From Sporosarcina jeotgali (lineage in GTDB: Bacteria; Bacillota; Bacilli; Bacillales_A; Planococcaceae): a DNA stretch of 64,000 nucleotides. The stretch spans positions 2,397,001-2,461,000 of the forward strand of contig NZ_CP116341.1 in the NCBI RefSeq assembly GCF_033304595.1. The letters run 5' to 3'. Below, in pieces: positions 51,001-59,055 of the stretch (positions within the stretch are counted from its first letter, which is position 1; each line of letters starts with the position of its first letter). Under the pieces are notes generated by a model. It saw nothing but the letters and a program-made list of their open reading frames with translations. It searched no databases and was not told the origin of the DNA. A program made the translations under genes and the position numbers.

Positions 51001-51987
51001 ATGAAAGCACTAGAGTCAATTAGTTCATTTGCAGGAAAGTATTTTGCTGTATGGGTCATTGTCGCTGCACTTATGGCCTTTTTATTCCCCACACCATTCT
51101 TAGGATTAGGGGCTTATATTTCCATTTTGCTCGGGGTTGTCATGTTTGGCATGGGGCTTACATTAAAGGCGGTGGACTTCAAGATTATCGCTACGAAACC
51201 GTTGCCCGTAATTGTGGGCGTGGCTGCTCAGTTCCTGATTATGCCGCTTGTTGCGTTTGCGATTGCGTATGTCCTGAAGCTTCCGCCAGAATTGGCTGCT
51301 GGTTTGGTCCTTCTCGGATGTGTGCCAGGCGGGACTTCATCCAATGTGATGGTCTATTTGGCGAAAAGGAATTTGGCATTGTCTGTTGCGATGACTTCCC
51401 TTTCCACACTACTTGCGCCGGTTGTCACACCGCTGTTGCTGTTATGGCTTGCGGGACAGTGGATGCCGGTTGACCCGATGTCGATGTTTAAGTCCATCGT
51501 CCAAGTTATCATTGTTCCGATTGTATTGGGTCTGTTAATTCGCAAGTTTTTCCCGAAAGCTGTGGAGAAGAGTGTCTCTGTTGTTCCGCTTATTTCGGTT
51601 TTAGCGATCCTAATCATCGTGGCTGCGGTCACATCTGCGAATGCAGGCAATGTAATCTCTTCCGGTTTTGTCGTGTTTGCTGCTGTGTTCCTTCATAACG
51701 GCTTTGGCTTGCTGCTTGGCTACTTCACTGCTTTGATGCTCGGATTAAATGAGTCCGATCGACGAGCAATCTCCATTGAAGTCGGTATGCAGAATTCCGG
51801 TCTCGGGGTTGCACTCGCTACCGCACACTTTGGCCCGCTTGCTGCTTTGCCTAGTGTTTGGGGCGCGATTTGGCACAACATTTCGGGTCCAATTCTTGCG
51901 ACGATTTGGTCGAAGAAACCTGCAGTAAAGTCTGAAGCTGAACAGGACTCAGATACGATTCCCGTTCGGACAATCGAGTCTCGATAA
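51001..51987 (+). CDS. Bile acid:sodium symporter-family transporter (YocS-like)
   Basis: A 328-residue membrane protein with about nine or ten hydrophobic segments. BASS-family marks are VMFGMGLTLKAVDF, the sodium-site stretch GCVPGGTSSNVMVYLAKRNLALSVAMTSLSTLLAPVVTPLL, and the second inverted repeat with IEVGMQNSGLGVALATAHF. It resembles B. subtilis YocS. Relatives carry bile acids, pyruvate, pantothenate or ketoacids with sodium. The cargo here is unknown. It looks like a core gene placed between island segments. Confidence 0.88.
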   Translation: MKALESISSFAGKYFAVWVIVAALMAFLFPTPFLGLGAYISILLGVVMFGMGLTLKAVDFKIIATKPLPVIVGVAAQFLIMPLVAFAIAYVLKLPPELAAGLVLLGCVPGGTSSNVMVYLAKRNLALSVAMTSLSTLLAPVVTPLLLLWLAGQWMPVDPMSMFKSIVQVIIVPIVLGLLIRKFFPKAVEKSVSVVPLISVLAILIIVAAVTSANAGNVISSGFVVFAAVFLHNGFGLLLGYFTALMLGLNESDRRAISIEVGMQNSGLGVALATAHFGPLAALPSVWGAIWHNISGPILATIWSKKPAVKSEAEQDSDTIPVRTIESR

Positions 51988-52046
51988 TTAGGTCACGTTT
52001 TAGAGTGCTGTGAAAGATACTGGCATTCATCGAATAAAAGGAATAA

Positions 52047-52090
52047 AGAAAGAGAGCTGGAAATCATTTCTATTTCCAGCTCTTTTTATT
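52047..52090 (+). terminator. Hairpin terminator of the BASS transporter gene
   Basis: AGAGCTGGAAAT pairs with ATTTCCAGCTCT around CATTTCT, followed by TTTTTATT. Confidence 0.88.
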
Positions 52091-52292
52091 GTTGTAACAG
52101 GTCACTATAGAACCCCTATATATAAACCACGCTCTGTTCGGGATGTTTGCAGTATACAACTGAGACTCACTAGACCAAGCATACGGTCTGTCTTACCTTC
52201 TAAGATAAGGTTTCATGTTTACTTTCAGTGCAAGATGCATTCGTGAATGTCTAAATATCAATTTTGGTTCTCGCACAAATTTCAATTTTGAG

Positions 52293-52350
52293 TTACACAA
52301 ACCGATTTAATTCATTCACTAATTTATAAACAGTTGTACTGGGATTTCGC
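52293..52350 (-). pseudogene. Displaced 3' end of rloB
   Basis: Reading on the minus strand beyond the left target-site copy gives RNPSTTVYKLVNELNRFV and a stop at 52293, in frame with rloB if the IS66 element and one target copy are removed. This is the lost end of the rloB protein. The bases 52091-52292 between it and the transporter terminator hold no gene. Confidence 0.85.
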
Positions 52351-52358
52351 TTTGCAAA
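52351..52358. repeat. IS66 target-site duplication, left copy
   Basis: TTTGCAAA, identical to 54803-54810. Eight bases is the usual IS66 duplication. Confidence 0.9.
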
Positions 52359-52435
52359 GTAAGCGTCCAATAAAGAACACCTGGTTTCTTAGAAAACAAA
52401 ATGCCCTTCCGATTTTTTTTGGAAGGGCATTTTGT

Positions 52436-54022
52436 TCATTTTCTTTTCTGGATATAACAGTCCTTAGGAAGTTCTTTCGACCAAGGCATCAGATGATCGA
52501 TTTGTAATTTGTCATTCATATCAAGCTGTGGAAGTTCTTCGAAAAGAAATTGCAGATAAAGAAATGGATTTAAGTTGTTCTCTTTGGCCGTCTCTACGAG
52601 ACTATAAGCGATTGCGCTGGATTTCGCTCCAGTCGTCGAAACAGCGAACAGCCAATTCTTTCTTCCAATGACAAATGGTTTGATCGATCTTTCGGCACGA
52701 TTGTTGTCGATTTCGATGCGCCCATCTTTCATAAAGGTCGTCAGTTTTTGCCATTGATTCAAGGAATACGTGATCGCACCGCCGGTTGCTGATTTGGGCG
52801 CAATGATTTCTTTCTGTTCCGTTAGCCAGACCAAATAAGCATCCAGCACAGGCTGACTGTCTTGTTGTCTAATTTTTAGGCGCTCTTCTGGATTTTTATC
52901 CTTGATCTTACGCTCAATCGCAAATAATTGATTACAGAAAGCAAGCCCCTTCTTCGCAATCGTCGAACGGTTCGAATCTGACGACGCACCTTTAGTTGCC
53001 TTGAGGGCTTCATCAAATTTCCGGCGTGCGTGCGCCCAACACCCCGAAAGTTCGACATTTTCCAGGGATTCATAACCCGCATACCCATCGACATGCAGAT
53101 ATCCCGTGAACCCGCTCAAGAACTTCTGTGGATTTTCTTTCGCGCGATTCGGACGGTAATCGAAGAGAACCATCGGTTTCTTTGAACTACCACTCGTGCG
53201 ATAGAGCCACATGTAGGACTTGGATTGTGCCGACTTACCCGGCTCATCCAGTACTTGTACGCTGGTTTCATCAGCGTGAAGTAAGTCTTCCTGCATCAAT
53301 TGCCGATGAAGGCACTCATAGACTGGAGTCAACCACCGTGTTGTGGCCGAGATCACCCAATTTGAGAGCGTCTGTCGATTCAACGGAATCCCCATGCGTT
53401 CCAGCTGCTTTTCTTGGCGATAAAGAGGCAGACCATCCGCAAACTTTTGGGTCATGATAAAGGCAATCGCTGAAGGAGAAGCCAATCCCTTCGGGATGAC
53501 TGGATTCGGCATCTTTGCCTTCACGATCGGCGTCGTGATTGAATGGTTCTCGCAATGACGGCAACTGTAAATGTGCTGTATATGTTCGACGACCTTCACT
53601 TGTGCCGGTACAATCTTCAACTCTTGTCGAGTTTGAATACTCATTTCGTGGAGTTCGTGATCGCACGCCAAACAGACCTTCTCTTCGTCCAAAAGGTCAT
53701 AATGAATGGTTTCAACCGGAAGATTCTTAAGTTTTTCTGCACGGTCGCCGACTTTTTTGCGTGCATAGCTAATCGTCTCCATTGTAGGTTCTGCCAACAA
53801 GACAGACGCAGAAACTTCAGCCTCGTTAAAGAGTGGAAGCGACAACTGATTGTCATCGGTCTTCTCACTCGATGAACCGAACCGTTTCTGCTGAGCCAGT
53901 TTAAACTGTTCTTCGTACCATTGCAGCTTCAATTCCAAGGTCTTCATCTTGTTCTCCAGCTGCGCGTTCTTTTTCTCAAGCTCTTCAATTGTGGGTGAGG
54001 TGTTTCCGTCCAGTGTTTTCAT
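52436..54022 (-). CDS. tnpC: IS66 transposase TnpC
   Basis: About 528 residues from MKTLDGNTSPTIEELEKK. The N-terminal part has a coiled coil (about 10-50) and RFGSSSEK, then a zinc-ribbon region with CLACDHELHEM and CRHCEN. The DDE catalytic region includes LLHADETSVQVLDE, YLHVDGYAGYESL and the terminal DNNRAERSIKPFVIGRKNWLF. This is the standard IS66 transposase. The frame is intact. Confidence 0.95.
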   Translation of the reverse strand: MKTLDGNTSPTIEELEKKNAQLENKMKTLELKLQWYEEQFKLAQQKRFGSSSEKTDDNQLSLPLFNEAEVSASVLLAEPTMETISYARKKVGDRAEKLKNLPVETIHYDLLDEEKVCLACDHELHEMSIQTRQELKIVPAQVKVVEHIQHIYSCRHCENHSITTPIVKAKMPNPVIPKGLASPSAIAFIMTQKFADGLPLYRQEKQLERMGIPLNRQTLSNWVISATTRWLTPVYECLHRQLMQEDLLHADETSVQVLDEPGKSAQSKSYMWLYRTSGSSKKPMVLFDYRPNRAKENPQKFLSGFTGYLHVDGYAGYESLENVELSGCWAHARRKFDEALKATKGASSDSNRSTIAKKGLAFCNQLFAIERKIKDKNPEERLKIRQQDSQPVLDAYLVWLTEQKEIIAPKSATGGAITYSLNQWQKLTTFMKDGRIEIDNNRAERSIKPFVIGRKNWLFAVSTTGAKSSAIAYSLVETAKENNLNPFLYLQFLFEELPQLDMNDKLQIDHLMPWSKELPKDCYIQKRK

Positions 54023-54062
54023 AGGTCTTAGAATAGCATAAATCTGCACGCTCTAATAGTAT

Positions 54063-54419
54063 CTAAATAATTTTTTTCGCTGCCACAGAAGGATGCGCCT
54101 GGCGTTGGTTCAGTGGAAGACCATCAAGTAGCCAGTTCAACTGTCTGGATGTGATGGGAAGTGGTTGGCTAGAGCCAAAGTCTGGCCAATCAAACAATCC
54201 TTTTTCCAGCCGACGGTAATAGAGCCAAAAGCCATTGTGATCCCAAAATAAGATCTTGAGTTTGTCTTTCTTCCGATTACAGAACACAAAGAGCGCGTGA
54301 GAGAACGGGTCAAGTTCAAAAAGCTCTTGAACAATGACAGCCAGCCCATCGATTGATTTCCGAAGGTCAGTCGGTCCAGCAGCTAAATAGACCTGTTCGA
54401 CTGTCCGCCCATTCATCAT
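54063..54419 (-). CDS. tnpB: IS66 accessory protein TnpB
   Basis: A 118-residue protein with VYLAAGPTDLRKSIDGLAVIVQE, then ALFVFCNRKKDKLKILFWDHNGFWLYYRRLEKGLF, diagnostic of IS66 Orf2/TnpB. Its start overlaps the end of tnpA by 4 bases (ATGA). It is needed for transposition in studied members. Confidence 0.95.
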   Translation of the reverse strand: MMNGRTVEQVYLAAGPTDLRKSIDGLAVIVQELFELDPFSHALFVFCNRKKDKLKILFWDHNGFWLYYRRLEKGLFDWPDFGSSQPLPITSRQLNWLLDGLPLNQRQAHPSVAAKKII

Positions 54420-54718
54420 AGTTCTTCAAGTGTCCGAAGGACCCTGAGTAACAATTCGTCCTGGAAGCCACTCAATACTTCGATTTCTACATTTTTTATC
54501 TTTAGTGTAATAGAAGCACTTGAAGGTTCCTCGACCACGCAGGGAATCCAAGCAGTTTCTTGTGATTCGGCGGATACTGGCGACTGCTTCCGTAACCAGT
54601 ATTTCATTGTGTAGATCTTAATTTCTTTCTTCTCGCACCACTCAATTAAGGATTCTCCACTTTGTCGATAGTCTTTTATTTGGTCTATCCAGTACAATTC
54701 TTTCTCTTTTCTTTTCAA
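54416..54718 (-). CDS. tnpA: IS66 accessory protein TnpA
   Basis: A 100-residue protein starting at TTG 54718 behind GGGAGGGG. IDQIKDYRQSGESLIEWCEKKEIKIYTMKYWLRK is the HTH-type Orf1 of IS66. It is translationally coupled with tnpB. Confidence 0.9.
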   Translation of the reverse strand: MKRKEKELYWIDQIKDYRQSGESLIEWCEKKEIKIYTMKYWLRKQSPVSAESQETAWIPCVVEEPSSASITLKIKNVEIEVLSGFQDELLLRVLRTLEEL

Positions 54719-54798
54719 AAAAACCCCTCCCAGAATTTAAATCTGGAAAGAGTATCTCATGCAAAACCTTCTATTAGTATGTGTTAGCTATTGGACGC

Positions 54799-55377
54799 TT
54801 ACTTTGCAAATGGTAAGTCTTTCGTTTTCTCTTCTAACTTCATGGAATAAGAGATTGCTTGCTTTTCCTGACCGCCTGCTAGCATTAACCTATCATAAAT
54901 AGCTGGGTCATTCTTACCGTAACTTCCTAGATACATTTTTAATTTAGCAATATATTGGTCACGATGAATAGCTGTTTGTAAATAATCAAAATGGAGCAAG
55001 TACCATAACTCAAAACTTTCAACGGAGTAAGCTAATTGAATACCTTCGTTTTGTGCGGCTTGGCACGCAGCATTAAATTGCTCATCTGAAAAGTCATCTT
55101 TGTCAAACACACACCACACTTGTGAGTAGTCGGGATTGGCCCTGTTTTTAAGACGAGTTGCTTCCCTAATCAGACTTTCCGTATTTTTCCCCTCACCAAT
55201 TATTTCAATGTACACTGAATCTCTATGCTTTTGAATAATTTTATTTTTGAAATGATTAAAGTAGTTAGGTTCAGTTTTTGTCCCTTCACAGATAATTAAA
55301 AAACGGTCTGGCGCCACTTTTTTAGTAGCTTGCGTCCTTTTTAGCTTCCTTTTTTTAAAGAGATCATCTGAGCCCAA
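54799..55377 (-). CDS. rloB: RloB, truncated at the C-terminus by IS66
   Basis: About 192 residues from TTG 55377, chosen because AAGGAGG lies 8 bases upstream. The core has RFLIICEGTKTEPNYFNHF and VWCVFDKDDFSDEQF, a TOPRIM-like arrangement (Glu, then D-x-D), with YSVESFELWYLLHF later, as in RloB. The last codon AAG and the stop TAA are partly supplied by the IS66 end. Without the insertion the protein would run 18 residues further. RloAB accompanies restriction loci and acts in phage defence. Loss of the end may or may not inactivate it. Confidence 0.9.
   Translation of the reverse strand: MGSDDLFKKRKLKRTQATKKVAPDRFLIICEGTKTEPNYFNHFKNKIIQKHRDSVYIEIIGEGKNTESLIREATRLKNRANPDYSQVWCVFDKDDFSDEQFNAACQAAQNEGIQLAYSVESFELWYLLHFDYLQTAIHRDQYIAKLKMYLGSYGKNDPAIYDRLMLAGGQEKQAISYSMKLEEKTKDLPFAK
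54803..54810. repeat. IS66 target-site duplication, right copy
   Basis: TTTGCAAA next to the right IS end; it codes for part of the final Phe-Ala-Lys of rloB. Confidence 0.9.
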
Positions 55378-55396
55378 ATCATCTCCCTCCTTTTCC

Positions 55397-56638
55397 TCAT
55401 TGAATAAATGGAATGGCGTCAAACTTCCCTTGAAAATAATCTGTTTGAATTGTGGAATCTTTTCTCACACCTCTGCCATCTTCATCCTTATAGTCTGATA
55501 ATGCATATAATGTGGAAGAGCCATCTTCTAACTTGTTAACAAACCAAATTTGGTCTCTTCTGAAAAAACGGAGTGACAACAACGTTGTATCGTGTGTGGC
55601 AAAGACTAATTGTGCATTGTTTGGATTCGAATCCACAGAATTGAATAATTGGACGATGTGTCTAGTGAGCAGTGGATGTAGTTTGGAATCTAGTTCATCT
55701 ACTACTAGCACACCTCCACTTTCCAACGTATCCAAAATAGGCCCCGCCAATGCGAAATATTTTTTTGTCCCCTCGGACTCATCTGTTTCCATATTAAATT
55801 GCTTCAAGATACTAGTTCCGTCATTGGCAGTCGCTTTATGTGTTGTAAAAACTTCTAATTCATTCATTAGCAAATGACGCAATTCTTTGGGAAGAGACGT
55901 TGGTAAGTTATCCGCTTCAACATGTTTTGCGTCAATGGAGCAGATTCCCATATCTGCTTTTTGCATCATTTCAGATACTCTCATTTTAAACTCAGGGTCT
56001 TTCAAAATCTTTGATGCCGTGAATTCTCGGTAACCATCTGAGGCTAAACCAGAAATCGCATTAAAGTTTTGGAACCAGTTTAAAACGATAGCTGCTTGTT
56101 TACTGTTGAATTGAGCAGCAACTGTTAAAAATAATGCTCGTGTATTTGTTTTATCTTTAATTCCTTTAAATTCATCACTTGAATACTTTCCAAACTTATA
56201 CACATCATTTGTTCTCTCAAACAATAAGGCTTCGCGACTATTTGGTACAAAATATAAATATTCTTTTGAAACTCGATCATTTAATAATTCAAATCCATAT
56301 CTATACATTGTATTTTCAGCTGCAAAGATAACTTCAAAGATTGTAGGTTTCGTTTGCATTCTTTCATCTAAAGAGAAATGCCATGCTGGAAACAGTTCTT
56401 TTTGAGTAGAGTTTTGAACAGAGTTATGGACAAGATTTCTCATCACTTCTATAGCTGCAATAAAATTTGATTTTCCACTCGCATTAGGTCCGTAAATTAC
56501 CGCACTTCGTAAGACGCGAAAATCTTGAAACGAAAAAAGGTTATCCTCTTCATGTCCTGTTAAATTTGCGGCAATCATGCTAAATGTTTGTTCCTCTTTA
56601 ATGGATAAAAAATTACTTACACTAAATTGAAAGAGCAT
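55397..56638 (-). CDS. rloA: RloA, AAA15-type ATPase
   Basis: A 413-residue ABC/SMC-like ATPase. Walker A is VIYGPNASGKSNFI (about 48-61). Walker B is GGVLVVDELDSKLHPLL, and the switch His is in AQLVFATHDTTLLS. The N-terminal LFQFSVSNFLSIKEEQTFSM is the usual start of this family. AAGGAAGGTGTGAGAAA precedes the ATG. It stands 19 bases before rloB in one operon. The ATPase is thought to sense damage or phage signals and to license the nuclease partner. Confidence 0.93.
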   Translation of the reverse strand: MLFQFSVSNFLSIKEEQTFSMIAANLTGHEEDNLFSFQDFRVLRSAVIYGPNASGKSNFIAAIEVMRNLVHNSVQNSTQKELFPAWHFSLDERMQTKPTIFEVIFAAENTMYRYGFELLNDRVSKEYLYFVPNSREALLFERTNDVYKFGKYSSDEFKGIKDKTNTRALFLTVAAQFNSKQAAIVLNWFQNFNAISGLASDGYREFTASKILKDPEFKMRVSEMMQKADMGICSIDAKHVEADNLPTSLPKELRHLLMNELEVFTTHKATANDGTSILKQFNMETDESEGTKKYFALAGPILDTLESGGVLVVDELDSKLHPLLTRHIVQLFNSVDSNPNNAQLVFATHDTTLLSLRFFRRDQIWFVNKLEDGSSTLYALSDYKDEDGRGVRKDSTIQTDYFQGKFDAIPFIQ

Positions 56639-57077
56639 TTTCTCACACCTTCCTTAACTTTACTACTTAGTATACAATCTAATCATACTTTTATTCGATT
56701 TTATCACAAAAACACTTATTTCAGTGTTAAATATTACTTCTATCTATATAACGGAGGACGTATAGAATAAAAGTACTAAGTGACAAACTAATTCCTTTAT
56801 ACGTAACTTATAATTGAAGGAAAAAATTGCGACTCCATGGCAACTTAAATTCGTCGTGTTCTGCGGCAACGGCTGTATGACCTCCGTCTTTATGGCACGC
56901 GATTAGGGTAAGATCCAGCAATGAAGGGTGGCCGCCGAGGAGGCTAATGATACGCCCCAAGAAAGCGTGCCGAATGTAGACAATGTGTAATCCACTTCAT
57001 TTCAAAACTCCCAGGGAGTCGACTTGGACTCCCTGGGGATTTGTCATTTCAATTTAGTGCAATCACACACCGTAGTT
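56639..57077. other. Intergenic region upstream of rloA
   Basis: Next to rloA a TATACT on the minus strand (near 56666-56671) could be its -10. The bases 56850-57000 are GC-richer, contain short open frames without ribosome sites, and look like a gene remnant or structured RNA that I cannot name. The hairpin at 57009-57043 ends it. Confidence 0.4.
57009..57043. terminator. Strong hairpin, possibly terminator
   Basis: CTCCCAGGGAGTC pairs with GACTCCCTGGGGA around GACTTG. It has only a short T-run. It lies beyond the 3' end of the MntA-HepT fusion gene. Confidence 0.65.
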
Positions 57078-57881
57078 TCACATATATAAGATAATCTTCG
57101 AAAAACTTCTAAAATTCTCAATATGCTTCTCTAAAATCGCTTCTAAAATATCAAGATCGAGTTTCTGATAGTCATGTACAGCAATATTCCGGAAGCCGAC
57201 CATATTCATTAAGGAACTAGCCAAGTCTTCCTCGATGAGATTCGCTTCCTGCAAGAATCTGAACGCCTCGCGACTTGCTTTTGGTACACCTAATTTACGT
57301 TCACTTACTACATGCATAGCTAGATCGATGCTCGCTTCACAAGCCCGCTGAATATTAAGAATGATACTGTCTTGTTTTGTATAATCCGTCAAGTTTTCTC
57401 GGTTTCCTTCGTATACTTCATGAATACGATTTAAACCTCGCTCAATGACAGCTGTTTTGTGAAGAATGACGTCATTCCTCCCCGAAGACACTCCTCTATT
57501 TTTAATACTCTCAATAACAGGAGCACGTTGCTCACTTAGCGCAGCGTACATGCTGTAAGCACGCATTTTCTGAAGCCTATATTCATTTTCATCTTGAGTA
57601 TAAATCGGTATTCCCTGCTCGAAAATCTGCATCGAAAACACTGTATCGATTTGTCTAATATCTATTAAATCCACTTCATATCCTGTCATTTTTGCAAGCT
57701 CTGAAGCGAATATAAAACGTTCATAGGAGGACAGCTCTTTGTTACTGAGATATGCCAGATCAATATCGCTTCCTGCATGTGCTGTTCCCTTTGCAAAAGA
57801 CCCGAATAGTACAATGAAAGACGGGTTCAGCCTCTCTATAATTTCATTGATTAAAAGAATTTTCATTTCTTCTTTAAGCAT
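57078..57881 (-). CDS. Single-chain MntA-HepT (nucleotidyltransferase-HEPN) fusion
   Basis: About 267 residues. The N-terminal half (about 1-110) is a minimal nucleotidyltransferase with LFGSFAKGTAHAGSDIDLAY, exactly the GS-x10-D-x-D motif of MntA antitoxins, and a later acid in YEVDLID. The C-terminal half (about 120-265) is HepT/DUF86, with the HEPN motif R-x4-H-x-Y read as RNIAVHDY. In type VII toxin-antitoxin systems HepT is the RNase toxin and MntA inactivates it by adding AMP to the Tyr. Here both are one protein, so modification could be in cis. The start is uncertain between ATG 57893 and ATG 57881; the second follows GGATGGTGAG. The pair closes the defence island. Confidence 0.85.
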   Translation of the reverse strand: MLKEEMKILLINEIIERLNPSFIVLFGSFAKGTAHAGSDIDLAYLSNKELSSYERFIFASELAKMTGYEVDLIDIRQIDTVFSMQIFEQGIPIYTQDENEYRLQKMRAYSMYAALSEQRAPVIESIKNRGVSSGRNDVILHKTAVIERGLNRIHEVYEGNRENLTDYTKQDSIILNIQRACEASIDLAMHVVSERKLGVPKASREAFRFLQEANLIEEDLASSLMNMVGFRNIAVHDYQKLDLDILEAILEKHIENFRSFSKIILYM

Positions 57882-58075
57882 GTGTCTCACCATCCTGTTG
57901 AAATTACACTTTACTCGTTTTTAAGTTGTCCGGTTCGCTCGTTTATACCTCCACAAAGCAGTCTTAAGAAAAACTTCATTTTTTTCCTGTGCTTTCCTTC
58001 AGGTTTGTCCTTTATACTTAACCTCATAGAGAACGAAATGTGCGGAGTTGCCGCGGGATGAAAGGTAGATGCAAG

Positions 58076-58984
58076 ATGAGGAAGTTGTGGGCAGTTTTAA
58101 AGGGATTGGTCCTTTTCACGGTCGTTCTGGTGATCGCTATGTATGTGACTGGTTGGAATTTACCCGATCCTGCAGAGATCACGGGCAGTCACCAGACGGA
58201 TGACTACGTGAGTCCGTACATTTATATGGTCGACCGGGATACGGGAAAAGCGGTTTATGAGAAAAATGCGGATGAGAAAGCGTATCCCGCATCACTGACG
58301 AAAATGATGACAACGATTGTTGCGCTTGAGCATATTGAGGTTCTTTCTGCGAGTGCTCCGGTCGATACTGCGACATATCAGGAAATGGTCGCGAAAAATG
58401 CTTCGATGGCAGGATTCTTCGGCCGCGAAAAGGTCACGTACCGCGATTTGCTGTATGGCACGATATTGCCTTCGGGCGGTGAGGCATCCAACTCTTTGGC
58501 AATCCATGTGGCAGGAAGTACGAAAGCGTTTGTGAAACTCATGAACGATAAAGCGGCTGAACTTGGAATGACCCGGACTCATTTCGCGAATCCTGAGGGG
58601 CTGCATGACGCGGACCAATATACCACCGCTTCTGATATGGCCAAGCTGCTGGATTATGCCCTGGATAACCAGAACTTCAGAGCCATCTTTACGAAAGGGA
58701 CCTTTCAAACAACGTCCACTGCGGATCATCCAAAGGGGATTGCGTTAAAATCGACCGTTCTTTCTTCATTAAATGCAGAAGTGCAAAACGGCTTCGAGAT
58801 TCTCGGAGGAAAATCCGGGACTACGTACGAAGCCGGACAGTGCTGGGCCACGTTCGGCACTTCTGGAGACCGGGAATACATTAGTATTGTCATGGGAGCT
58901 CCGCTGGAAGACATTAGCCATCCCGACTATGCACAGAAAAAGGATACGCTGGAGCTGTTTGCAAACTTGAATACACTGCAGTGA
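58076..58984 (+). CDS. D-alanyl-D-alanine carboxypeptidase (DacF/PBP5-like)
   Basis: About 302 residues from MRKLWAVLKG, which follows AAAGGTAGATGCAAG. One membrane helix at the N-terminus (LVLFTVVLVIAMYVTGW) may anchor or export it. The serine active site is SLTK (S-x-x-K), in YPASLTKMMT. The second motif is SGG in LPSGGEASNSLA, an S-x-G variant of S-x-N. The third is KSGTT, a K-S-G form of K-T-G. It trims pentapeptides in peptidoglycan outside the membrane. The C-terminal domain of classical PBP5 is absent, as in short family members. Confidence 0.9.
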   Translation: MRKLWAVLKGLVLFTVVLVIAMYVTGWNLPDPAEITGSHQTDDYVSPYIYMVDRDTGKAVYEKNADEKAYPASLTKMMTTIVALEHIEVLSASAPVDTATYQEMVAKNASMAGFFGREKVTYRDLLYGTILPSGGEASNSLAIHVAGSTKAFVKLMNDKAAELGMTRTHFANPEGLHDADQYTTASDMAKLLDYALDNQNFRAIFTKGTFQTTSTADHPKGIALKSTVLSSLNAEVQNGFEILGGKSGTTYEAGQCWATFGTSGDREYISIVMGAPLEDISHPDYAQKKDTLELFANLNTLQ

Positions 58985-59055
58985 GACAAGACGAGTTTAC
59001 TTGTTCATCTGTGTATTACACCATTACTATGAATTATTTGGTGCGCAGCCGCAGC

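Larger units (their letters stand above)
52359..54802. mobile_element. Complete IS66-family insertion sequence
   Basis: A 2444-bp element with inverted ends GTAAGCGTCCAATA (left; the right end is its reverse complement), 14 bases perfect and partly matching beyond. It has three minus-strand genes tnpA, tnpB and tnpC, and an 8-bp duplication TTTGCAAA on each side. A terminator-like hairpin (AAAATGCCCTTCC with GGAAGGGCATTTT, near 52399-52434) closes tnpC. The identical target copies and intact genes suggest recent insertion. It interrupts the end of rloB. Confidence 0.95.
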
